From the NCBI GenBank assembly GCA_028705545.1, contig JAQWDG010000143.1, positions 1 to 5,117 of the forward strand: DNA of 5,117 bases, read 5' to 3'. The notes beneath the pieces were generated by a model. It searched no databases. It saw only the letters and a program-made list of their open reading frames with translations, and had not been told where the DNA came from. Shown piece by piece: positions 1-4,328 of this stretch; within the stretch, counting starts at the first letter, position 1; each line of letters opens with the position of its first letter. The stretch comes from Methanoregula sp. Its GTDB lineage: Archaea > Halobacteriota > Methanomicrobia > Methanomicrobiales > Methanospirillaceae. Made by a program: the position numbers and the translations under genes.

Positions 1-159
1 ACATTCGGCACCACTACCGCAGAACGGGCACCGTTCCGGCTCGTCGTCGACGTTCGGCGACTCGAACCGTTCGTGACACCGCAAACATTCGTAGATCCCG
101 ACCGTATACCGGGCGCGTGCATGGTTTAGACGCACAATCCGGTCAATCTTGTCGCACAT
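1..159 (-). CDS. small zinc-ribbon protein, C-terminus beyond window
   Basis: The reading frame begins at ATG 159-157, whose A is the last base of the upstream dCTP deaminase stop codon (TGATG, 1-base overlap), and stays open for 53 residues to the window edge. It shows two cysteine knuckles: CLRC at residues 25-28 and CPFCG at residues 44-48, a spacing typical of a zinc ribbon that binds one zinc ion. The residues before the first knuckle are basic (DRIVRLNHARARY), which would suit nucleic-acid contact. The one-base overlap implies translational coupling to dCTP deaminase, since there is no separate ribosome site. The function is unknown; a DNA- or RNA-binding role is inferred only from the fold. 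The total length cannot be judged because the 3' end is missing. Confidence 0.7.
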   Translation of the reverse strand, partial: MCDKIDRIVRLNHARARYTVGIYECLRCHERFESPNVDDEPERCPFCGSGAEC

Positions 160-734
160 CACCGCACCCGGTCCATCGGTGCCACCGATTTGTTCTCGAA
201 GTAGCGGGACGGGGTGGCGGCGATCTGGCCGTTGTACTTGGCGCCCGGCCGCCGGTTGTACGGCACCGCCACCGATTCGGTCTCGGTGAACGCGATCTGG
301 CCGATCGTCATCCCGGCATACAGGTTTACGGGCCGGACATTGACGTTCTTAAGTTCGAGCGTAATGGTGCCGTGAAATCCGGCGTCGATCCAGCCGGCAG
401 TCTGGTGCACCTCGATCCCCAGTCGGGCCAGACTGCTTTTTCCTTTCAAATCCGCCACGATCGTCTCCGGAAGGGTGAGAACTTCCACCGTGCGGGCGAG
501 CACGAAATCGTCCGGGTTCAGGATCAGTTCATTGGCAACCACCCGATCTATGCCGGCATCGATACTCTCCCGATCATACGGATCGATGATGTCGTTCGAC
601 CGCCGATACACAACAAAATCGTTGCCGAGCCGGACATCGATCGAGTTCGGCTGCACCATATCCGGGTCGTAAGGATCAATATCCATAACCCCGGTCTCCA
701 GATACTCTTTGATTTGCCAATCAACCAGAAGCAT
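159..734 (-). CDS. dcd: dCTP deaminase, possibly bifunctional deaminase/dUTP diphosphatase
   Basis: This cytosolic enzyme deaminates dCTP to dUTP on the way to dTMP. The 191-residue length is normal for the family (about 190-205). The core motif GKSSLARLG is at residues 98-106, followed by HQTAGWIDAGF (110-120) and ITLEL with the expected catalytic Glu at 127; Asp117 lies ten residues before it, as Asp135 and Glu145 do in the Methanocaldococcus jannaschii DCD-DUT. The HQTAGWIDAGF wording resembles that bifunctional enzyme (dCTP to dUMP plus PPi) more than the Escherichia coli deaminase, but sequence alone does not settle bifunctionality. The C-terminal KYNGQIAATPSR resembles the nucleotide-covering tail of the family. 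The ATG at 734 gives the usual N-terminus (MLLVDWQIKEYL). No Shine-Dalgarno sequence precedes it, but a box A is centred about 26 bases upstream, pointing to a leaderless message. Such genes are common in viruses and plasmids that adjust host dNTP pools. Confidence 0.93.
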   Translation of the reverse strand: MLLVDWQIKEYLETGVMDIDPYDPDMVQPNSIDVRLGNDFVVYRRSNDIIDPYDRESIDAGIDRVVANELILNPDDFVLARTVEVLTLPETIVADLKGKSSLARLGIEVHQTAGWIDAGFHGTITLELKNVNVRPVNLYAGMTIGQIAFTETESVAVPYNRRPGAKYNGQIAATPSRYFENKSVAPMDRVR

Positions 735-756
735 AAATAGGTGTATGACATTTCAC

Positions 757-766
757 TATAAAAAAT
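757..766 (-). promoter_or_regulatory. box A promoter for dcd, leaderless
   Basis: On the minus strand the sequence ATTTTTTATAG lies between the methyltransferase stop (770) and the dcd ATG (734). The TTTATA core is centred near 759.5, about 26 bases before the ATG, which is the normal distance from an archaeal TATA box to the transcription start. Transcription would therefore begin at or very near the start codon, consistent with the lack of a ribosome binding site. Confidence 0.5.
760..765 (-). terminator. T6 tract just after the methyltransferase stop
   Basis: A run of six T on the minus strand begins 5 bases after the TAA stop of the methyltransferase. Archaeal termination commonly uses bare T tracts without a stem. 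The same bases form part of the dcd box A, so one 35-base gap seems to serve both as end and as promoter. No hairpin is present. Confidence 0.35.
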
Positions 767-769
767 GTA

Positions 770-1498
770 TTACGCCTTGACGCGGTCGGCCGCGAACTCG
801 GCATACGCGTCGACGATCTCGATCCCGATCCACCGTCGGCCCATCCGCTGCGCCACCACCCCGACGGTCCCGGACCCCAGGAACGGGTCCAGCACGACGT
901 CGCCCGGCGAACTGCTGTAGGCCAGGATCTTCTCGACCAGGGCTTCCGGCAACTTGGTTGCGGTCTTCTTCTGGCCGGGCCAGAACTCGCGCGGAATATA
1001 CCAGACGTCTTCCCGGTCGGCGTAGTTGGCCGACCGCCCGTCTTTGGTCCGTTCCGACAACGGGTGCCGGCATTCGAGATGGTAGGTGTAGTGGCGCGGG
1101 TTCTTGACGACGAACAGAACATGGTAGTGGCTGGACACGTATTTATTCCGAGTAAACACACCGAACTGGAACTGCCAGATGACGTGATTGACGGTCGTGA
1201 ACCCGACCTCTTTGACAGCAGTCAAGATGTCGTTCAGGTTGCTCCAGCCGGAGACGATGTACATACAGCCGTTGGGTTTCAGCACCCGCCACGCCTCCTG
1301 TACCCACGACCGAGTGAACGCTGGGTATTCAGATTGCGAGATCTCATGATACCCTTCTATGACGTTTGCGTCGTTCCGATTATAATTCGCCGGGGTGCCG
1401 GAGAACTCGATGGCGAACGGGGGATCGGTCACCACGATATCGACGGACGCTGCCGGCAAAGTCGGGAGGATCGTGAGCGCGTCGCCGTTCAAGATCAT
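770..1498 (-). CDS. site-specific DNA methyltransferase, beta class, no visible restriction partner
   Basis: This 242-residue protein transfers a methyl group from S-adenosylmethionine to a DNA base. The catalytic motif IV TDPPF is at residues 24-28 and the AdoMet-binding motif I DPFLGSGT is at 204-211, followed by WIGIEI (223-228). The order catalytic region, then target-recognition region, then AdoMet region defines the beta class. DPPF rather than SPPY favours N6-adenine over N4-cytosine methylation, but does not prove it. The middle part (about 30-190) would hold the recognition domain; the target site cannot be read from sequence. A longer frame begins at TTG 1522, but ATG 1498 is preferred because it overlaps the upstream stop as ATGA and puts motif IV at its usual distance from the N-terminus. 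No endonuclease gene is seen in the window, so it is probably an orphan enzyme for protection or regulation. Confidence 0.92.
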   Translation of the reverse strand: MILNGDALTILPTLPAASVDIVVTDPPFAIEFSGTPANYNRNDANVIEGYHEISQSEYPAFTRSWVQEAWRVLKPNGCMYIVSGWSNLNDILTAVKEVGFTTVNHVIWQFQFGVFTRNKYVSSHYHVLFVVKNPRHYTYHLECRHPLSERTKDGRSANYADREDVWYIPREFWPGQKKTATKLPEALVEKILAYSSSPGDVVLDPFLGSGTVGVVAQRMGRRWIGIEIVDAYAEFAADRVKA

Positions 1499-1674
1499 CG
1501 GATCACGCCCGTGAACCCACAATACGGGCAGGTGATCGGGGTGTTGAACCGGATGAGGCCGTGCATTGTTTCATACTCTTGTTTGTCGAACCAGTCATGG
1601 CATTGGTTGCAGACGATCTTCTCTTCGTCCGCAATCTCGGTAAAATATTCGTAGATTTTCGATCCCTTTGACAT
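1495..1674 (-). CDS. 59-residue zinc-ribbon protein, coupled to the methyltransferase
   Basis: The protein has CNQC at residues 22-25 and CPYCG at 49-53, a CxxC-x23-CxxC zinc ribbon in a protein otherwise made of charged and aromatic residues. Its stop overlaps the methyltransferase ATG by four bases (ATGA), so the two are probably translated together. The frame could be extended to TTG 1698, but ATG 1674 is chosen because a box A is centred 27-28 bases upstream, giving a leaderless start, and because the TTG lies inside that box A region. The role is unknown; it may be a regulator or DNA-binding accessory of the methyltransferase, which is inference from the coupling only. Confidence 0.75.
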   Translation of the reverse strand: MSKGSKIYEYFTEIADEEKIVCNQCHDWFDKQEYETMHGLIRFNTPITCPYCGFTGVIR

Positions 1675-1692
1675 ACTTACAGATTGGGAGTC

Positions 1693-1718
1693 GACCAATA
1701 TATAGGTGTTTGTTGGTC
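1693..1718. repeat. inverted repeat flanking a TATA box
   Basis: GACCAA at 1693-1698 and TTGGTC at 1713-1718 form 6-bp arms with a 14-base spacer that holds most of the TATATA box and overlaps the stop codon of the upstream gene. The arrangement would suit a repressor operator that blocks TBP binding, or a weak transcript hairpin. It is short enough to be accidental. Confidence 0.35.
1697..1706 (-). promoter_or_regulatory. box A promoter for zinc-ribbon/methyltransferase operon
   Basis: CCTATATATT on the minus strand has its TATATA core at 1699-1704, centred 27-28 bases before the ATG at 1674. This matches an archaeal TATA box for a leaderless transcript. It sits in the 42-base gap after the DUF6210-like gene and lies between the arms of a short inverted repeat. 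Confidence 0.55.
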
Positions 1719-2190
1719 AATCGCTGTTCGGGTATATCAGGACGATCGGTTTGTTCTTCCACCCCTCCAGCGCGAACATCTGCCCATACCCATCGTCGTG
1801 TCCGTGATACCGAATCCATTGAAATCCTTCCTGGTTCGGCGGCATTTCTGCAGGTGATTCGATACAGTCGAACCGGATGTGTGACTGCTTCTTGATCCGG
1901 GCCCAGATGTCGCGGGTCGGTTTTCCGCGATAATTGGCGTCCTGTAATTCCGCAAACAGGTCGATCCGCCGGTCGTCGCGGAACTCGGCCGGCGGGTGCA
2001 AGGGGATCAAGATACCTTCGAGAAAGACGTGGTGGCAGCAACATCCGTCGGTCTGCTGTTTGAAGACCACACCGCTCTCGCACGGGAGGATAAACCCCCA
2101 ATCGATATCGTAACAGGTCGCGAACGCATACGTGCCATCCCGCTTCAGCCGCTGGATCGCCTGATAGTCGCCATCGTCGCCGACGAACAT
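1717..2190 (-). CDS. DUF6210-like protein of unknown function
   Basis: This 157-residue protein has no signal peptide or membrane segment. Its middle block, GVVFKQQTDGCCCHH followed by FLEGILIPL (residues 40-64), and its C-terminal end IYPNSD resemble, from memory, the conserved parts of the DUF6210 family, whose members also carry a G-V-V-Y-x-x-Q core and tend to end in PNSD. The family has no established function that I know of. Three consecutive cysteines (50-52) and two histidines (53-54) are notable and could bind metal. The ATG at 2190 follows the upstream stop by 4 bases, with GGAG about ten bases before it as a plausible ribosome site. It is probably cotranscribed with the 85-residue protein. 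The family call needs a profile search. Confidence 0.7.
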   Translation of the reverse strand: MFVGDDGDYQAIQRLKRDGTYAFATCYDIDWGFILPCESGVVFKQQTDGCCCHHVFLEGILIPLHPPAEFRDDRRIDLFAELQDANYRGKPTRDIWARIKKQSHIRFDCIESPAEMPPNQEGFQWIRYHGHDDGYGQMFALEGWKNKPIVLIYPNSD

Positions 2191-2194
2191 GGGA

Positions 2195-2452
2195 TCATAT
2201 CTCCGTTAACAGATCGACGATCGCGGTAATCTCGGTGTCGGACAGACTGGCGACGTCGAGATCGGCGAATTGGAGAGCCATCTTGATGCCGTTCATACGT
2301 TGAACCGGTTTGAAATCGAACTCCCGGTAAATAACGAGGTTCATATCGTTCAACCACTGGACGAACGCGAGGAGGGTGCTGACATCGTGATCGCCGGCCG
2401 AGAGATCCGTAAGAATGGTGTTCAAGAAGGCGTCGGTTGCATCATTTTGCAT
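2195..2452 (-). CDS. 85-residue probable helical acidic protein, unknown function
   Basis: The frame encodes mostly helix-favouring, acidic sequence (TDAFLNTILTDL near the start, SLSDTEITAIVDLLTEI at the end) with no cysteine pair or membrane segment. I do not recognise the family. The frame is open upstream to TTG 2572, giving 125 residues, with in-frame ATGs at 2524, 2467 and 2452. ATG 2452 is preferred: a TTATAT box A is centred 26-27 bases upstream, matching the leaderless pattern of two neighbouring units, and the longer version would run through a palindrome and the purine-rich promoter element. ATG 2467 has AGGAGG 19 bases away, too far for normal use. The gene ends 4 bases before the DUF6210-like gene and probably forms a two-gene unit with it. 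The start is uncertain. Confidence 0.6.
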   Translation of the reverse strand: MQNDATDAFLNTILTDLSAGDHDVSTLLAFVQWLNDMNLVIYREFDFKPVQRMNGIKMALQFADLDVASLSDTEITAIVDLLTEI

Positions 2453-2475
2453 ACTATAATATGTCATACACTTGC

Positions 2476-2492
2476 ATATAATTCTTCCTCCT
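2476..2492 (-). promoter_or_regulatory. purine-rich BRE and box A for the 85-residue gene
   Basis: On the minus strand AGGAGGAAGAA is followed directly by TTATAT (2481-2476), a purine-rich BRE-like block and TATA box centred 26-27 bases before ATG 2452. AGGAGG alone looks like a Shine-Dalgarno site, but no in-frame start codon stands at the right distance. It does stand 9 bases before a 7-codon reading frame (ATG 2478), so a ribosome-site role is possible if transcription begins further upstream. Confidence 0.45.
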
Positions 2493-2500
2493 GATATCAG
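2491..2500. repeat. 10-bp perfect palindrome CTGATATCAG
   Basis: CTGATATCAG is its own reverse complement and lies immediately upstream of the BRE/box A of the 85-residue gene. Its place just outside the promoter would suit binding of a dimeric regulator. Ten-base palindromes also occur by chance. Confidence 0.4.
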
Positions 2501-2601
2501 AGTATACCCAGGAAAAACCGCCATTAACGGCTGTTCTTTAATATCTGATAGAGTCTGCGTGTGAATGACCAAATGTATGACAAACTACCGAGATCGACCG
2601 C

Positions 2602-2741
2602 CGTGATCGACTTGATCGACTTGATCGGGTCTTTCTCTACTAAGATCTTTTTCACAACAATAGATCTTCCTATAGAAGATCTTTCCCCTCACAAAGATCA
2701 CAGAAGAGAGAGACCCGATCAAGTCGATCAAGTCGATCACG
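2602..2741. repeat. 140-bp nested inverted repeat
   Basis: The outer arms 2602-2632 and 2711-2741 are perfect reverse complements over 31 bp. Pairing continues in register inward to 2650/2693, for 45 of 49 matched positions (mismatches at 2633, 2639, 2642 and 2643; the first would be a G-U pair in RNA). An apical hairpin with 8-bp arms, AGATCTTC at 2662-2669 and GAAGATCT at 2675-2682, shares the same centre within half a base. Either DNA strand could extrude a cruciform, and RNA from either strand could form a long hairpin. Confidence 0.95.
2605..2631. repeat. left array of 9-bp GATC-containing units
   Basis: Three successive 9-base units of the form GATCGACTT, GATCGACTT, GATCGGGTC start at 2605, 2614 and 2623. 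They are the reverse complement of the units on the right arm. Tandem 9-mers each holding GATC resemble iterons bound by a replication initiator or partition protein. Confidence 0.7.
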
Positions 2742-2768
2742 AAATCGATCGGAAAGTAGTCGATCAAC
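2714..2768. repeat. right array of GTCGATCAA-type units
   Basis: CCCGATCAA, GTCGATCAA and GTCGATCAC follow each other at 2714-2740 with 9-base period. A further GTCGATCAA stands at 2759-2767, outside the long inverted repeat, and GTCGATCAAC recurs at 3011-3020. The copies outside the hairpin suggest the unit itself, and not just the hairpin, is the conserved signal. Confidence 0.65.
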
Positions 2769-2829
2769 TGATCCAATCTCGAAGGCGCAGGAGACTGACG
2801 ACAATCCCGGTTCAGAACAGTAACGAATT

Positions 2830-2851
2830 CGGCCGCGGCCGGCGAAGCCGG
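2830..2851. repeat. GC-rich palindrome and hairpin next to a TATA box
   Basis: CGGCCGCGGCCG at 2830-2841 is a perfect 12-bp palindrome. It runs into a 5-bp hairpin, CCGGC at 2839-2843 and GCCGG at 2847-2851, with loop GAA. The block stands out as GC-rich within an AT-rich region and lies directly before the first TATA-containing box. Confidence 0.6.
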
Positions 2852-2853
2852 GT

Positions 2854-2875
2854 AACCTTTATATAGGAGGAAAAA
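2854..2875 (+). promoter_or_regulatory. TATA-containing box, copy 1
   Basis: This 22-base segment contains CTTTATATA followed by GGAGGAAAAA. Its core matches the archaeal box A consensus in the rightward direction, with a start expected near 2888. No start codon lies at a suitable distance, so any product would be noncoding, or the element may act as an AT-rich unwinding or binding site. It is repeated at 2961-2982 with 20 of 22 identical bases. Confidence 0.45.
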
Positions 2876-2922
2876 TCTCCCCAATCCTGGCTCCGATTGC
2901 CGGCCGGAAAAATTCGATAGAT

Positions 2923-2948
2923 CTTCCTATGACCCTGTTCATAGGAAG
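2923..2948. repeat. 10-bp inverted repeat with 6-base loop
   Basis: CTTCCTATGA at 2923-2932 and TCATAGGAAG at 2939-2948 pair perfectly around loop CCCTGT. The left side belongs to a 14-base segment, ATAGATCTTCCTAT at 2917-2930, that also occurs at 2660-2673 in the apex of the large inverted repeat. A competing pair, GACCCT at 2931-2936 and AGGGTC at 2955-2960, could form a different hairpin. Confidence 0.75.
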
Positions 2949-2960
2949 GTGTGGAGGGTC

Positions 2961-2982
2961 AACTTTTATATAGGAGAAAAAA
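2961..2982 (+). promoter_or_regulatory. TATA-containing box, copy 2
   Basis: This is the second copy of the box at 2854-2875, with TTTTATATAGGAG followed by six A. In the rightward sense a transcript would start near 2995 and run antisense to the 78-residue membrane protein gene. There is no convincing coding frame after it: the frame from GTG 2949 crosses the box itself and then becomes the antisense of the membrane protein gene. Confidence 0.45.
2977..2982 (-). terminator. T6 tract downstream of the right-hand operon
   Basis: Read on the minus strand, transcripts leaving the 78-residue gene (stop at 3099) meet TTTTTT here, and further T5 tracts at 2912-2908 and 2875-2871. Archaeal RNA polymerase can stop at such tracts. 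No stem directly precedes it. Confidence 0.3.
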
Positions 2983-3052
2983 CAGTATTTTTACGATCGA
3001 TTAGAAACCAGTCGATCAACCCGATCATTTTTCCAGCATTTTCGCGTATACT

Positions 3053-3069
3053 GGGTAGGCAGACTACCC
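3053..3069. repeat. 6-bp hairpin downstream of the membrane protein gene
   Basis: GGGTAG at 3053-3058 and CTACCC at 3064-3069 pair around a five-base loop, 30 bases after the stop of the 78-residue gene on the minus strand. It is not followed directly by a T tract, so it may protect the 3' end of the message rather than act as a classical terminator. Confidence 0.4.
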
Positions 3070-3098
3070 TACCGCACCTAATACGTATGCAAACCGGA

Positions 3099-3335
3099 TC
3101 AGTCTGCATCAAGAAATTGGTGGAGGCACCAGGGGTAGGCCACCACGAACGGCTGCCAGCCGCCGGTGAACGAGTGGAGGATCGGGATCGGGGTGCCGGG
3201 GATCGCCCACCACCAGACGGCAACACCTATGCCGATGGCGGGATGGACGTAGGCGCCGGCAATCAGGGGGAGGAGGAGGCCGATCAAGGCCAGACATTCC
3301 AGCCCGACCAGACTTTTGAGCACGTCGCGGTCCAC
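3099..3335 (-). CDS. 78-residue membrane protein, unknown function
   Basis: Starting at GTG 3335, one base after the TAA of the SpoIIM-like gene, this protein has a hydrophobic segment at about residues 9-29 and a second at about 32-50, rich in Trp (WWW at 41-43) and Pro (GTPIPI). It ends in a short polar tail. The near-zero gap implies translational coupling and so a possible partnership with the SpoIIM-like protein in the membrane. No family is recognised. Two other minus-strand frames overlap here, but they are arginine- and proline-rich with no structure, as expected of shadows; the hydrophobic pattern and the coupling favour this one. Confidence 0.65.
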   Translation of the reverse strand: MDRDVLKSLVGLECLALIGLLLPLIAGAYVHPAIGIGVAVWWWAIPGTPIPILHSFTGGWQPFVVAYPWCLHQFLDAD

Positions 3336-3336
3336 G

Positions 3337-3957
3337 TTACCCCATCCCCACGACGATCTGGATCACGGCCGGCGTGATAACGGCTTCAAGCCCGGCGGCA
3401 ACGGCGACCCCCCCGGCAATCGCGATGGTGCATGCCATTAAAGCCGACCGCACATCGATCCCATCCTCGACGTTCATCCCTCCCAGCAGTAACCCGGCGA
3501 TGATCGCGAAACAGAAGACCGGGATCTCAACGATCCCATGCGGCACGATCGCGGCGATCACGAACCCCGGTCCCATCCGGTCCAGCAGTCCGCCCATCAC
3601 GATGCCGCCGATGAGTGCTTGATACGGCAGGATCATGAACGCGATCCCGCGGGCCAGACTGCTTTCCGGTTTCCGGGTGATGTAGAAGATCAGCATCATG
3701 ACGGTCATACAGATGGTATTGTTGACGAACAGGTGACCGGCCATGACGTACCAGGGGACGGCGTGAAGGTCCGGCATGAACGCCAGTGCCGTACTGGTCT
3801 TGACGAACAGGTTGACCGATTGGCTGACCCCGGTCTGTGCATACCCGATCGTCATCCCCAGCAGCATCGGGACAATGAACCCCATGACGGCGAACGTAAA
3901 GAACCAGAATCTGAAGTCCGGTCGCCGAACCATGGTGGATATGGTCGATACGATCAT
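3337..3957 (-). CDS. SpoIIM (stage II sporulation protein M)-like membrane protein
   Basis: This 206-residue integral membrane protein has about five hydrophobic segments (roughly 17-40, 68-93, 103-123, 131-160 and 171-203). The family signature is visible: HLFVNN at residues 75-80, a glycine-rich segment LIGGIVMGGLL (115-125), then PHGIVEIP at 139-146 followed by a hydrophobic helix ending in GLLLGG. In Bacillus, SpoIIM acts with SpoIID and SpoIIP in engulfment, but archaeal homologues have no known role; the label describes homology only. The ATG at 3957 overlaps the upstream stop as ATGA. An internal ATG at residue 9 is possible but lacks this support. It is followed one base later by a small membrane protein, and the two may form a membrane complex. 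Confidence 0.88.
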   Translation of the reverse strand: MIVSTISTMVRRPDFRFWFFTFAVMGFIVPMLLGMTIGYAQTGVSQSVNLFVKTSTALAFMPDLHAVPWYVMAGHLFVNNTICMTVMMLIFYITRKPESSLARGIAFMILPYQALIGGIVMGGLLDRMGPGFVIAAIVPHGIVEIPVFCFAIIAGLLLGGMNVEDGIDVRSALMACTIAIAGGVAVAAGLEAVITPAVIQIVVGMG

Positions 3958-4325
3958 ACGACGGCCTCCGGAGAGAGCAGGTTCCAGGGGACGTCGGTGC
4001 GGATGATGGTGAAATCTTCAACACTGCCGATCGTGAAATCGGTCTCTCCGTTTCTCCGTTTGTATTTCGTCACAATCCCGGTGAACCCCACATGGGTCCC
4101 GGCCCGGAGATCCGATCGGGCGACGAAGGTCGACGGGAGATTGATCCAGAGGTGGTCAGTGAGGAGGAGATCGCCTTTCGGCGTGTGGGCGACGACGTCT
4201 TTGATCAACATGAATTTGGCAAACGTGTCGTGGAATTGACCGAACGAGAGGGCTTTCATCCTCCCCTCGAACGAGTAGCGTTTCGGGTTTTTTCGGGAAT
4301 GAAACCGATTTAGTTCGTAACGCAT
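3954..4325 (-). CDS. small basic protein, possible OB fold
   Basis: The 123-residue protein has a basic N-terminus (RFHSRKNPKRYSF, 7-19) and then alternating hydrophobic strands: FAKFMLIKDVV (35-45), DLLLTDHLWINL (52-63), THVGFTGIVTKYKRR (77-91) and TDFTIGSVEDFTIIR (95-109). A loop with GxxVGFTGIVxxY and a final strand containing the recurring pattern IGSVxxFxI looks like a five-stranded OB barrel, which would suit single-stranded DNA or RNA binding. This is a pattern judgement, not a recognised family. The start is well supported: AGGAGGTGA lies a few bases before ATG 4325. Its stop overlaps the start of the SpoIIM-like gene by four bases. Confidence 0.72.
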   Translation of the reverse strand: MRYELNRFHSRKNPKRYSFEGRMKALSFGQFHDTFAKFMLIKDVVAHTPKGDLLLTDHLWINLPSTFVARSDLRAGTHVGFTGIVTKYKRRNGETDFTIGSVEDFTIIRTDVPWNLLSPEAVV

Positions 4326-4328
4326 TTA

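Larger units (their letters stand above)
2573..3098. other. gene-free structured region, candidate origin or control locus
   Basis: About 525 bases separate the two minus-strand gene blocks. Frames are open here on both strands (for example 2561-2866 plus and 2585-2884 minus), but both encode the same VIDLIDLIG and PDQVDQVDH words because they cross one inverted repeat, so they are not credible genes. The region holds a 140-bp nested inverted repeat, 9-bp iteron-like units, dense GATC, GC-rich hairpins, two copies of a TATA-containing 22-bp box and a second hairpin, and is locally AT-rich. This combination fits a replication origin, a partition site or a noncoding RNA locus. No initiator gene is visible in the window to decide between them. 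Confidence 0.5.

Noticed and set aside
117..740. Plus-strand frame of 207 residues opposite dCTP deaminase
   Set aside because: It is the antisense shadow of a clearly recognised enzyme gene and shows no domain of its own.
2602..2741. Inverted repeat as insertion-sequence ends or a CRISPR array
   Set aside because: There is no transposase, no target duplication and the arms are only 78 bases apart; the 9-bp units have no unique spacers between them.
2825..2841. EcoRI site followed by a GC palindrome, as if from a cloning linker
   Set aside because: The sequence is not a standard linker (the NotI octamer is not present) and runs smoothly into native-looking repeats, so there is no sign of vector sequence.
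2561..2884. Open frames on both strands through the gene-free gap (101 residues plus, 99 residues minus)
   Set aside because: Both carry the same VIDLIDLIG and PDQVDQVDH words because each reads across the same inverted repeat. They lack credible starts and show no domain, so they are consequences of the repeat.
2949..3377. Plus-strand frame of 142 residues starting at GTG 2949
   Set aside because: It begins inside a hairpin and runs through a TATA box, then becomes the antisense of the 78-residue membrane protein gene, with low-complexity charged sequence.
424..3665. Exact 16-base repeat CGGGCCAGACTGCTTT at 424-439 and 3650-3665
   Set aside because: Both copies lie in coding sequence and encode SSLAR in dCTP deaminase and in the SpoIIM-like protein. 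Shared codon use on a short peptide explains it better than a mobile or regulatory repeat.
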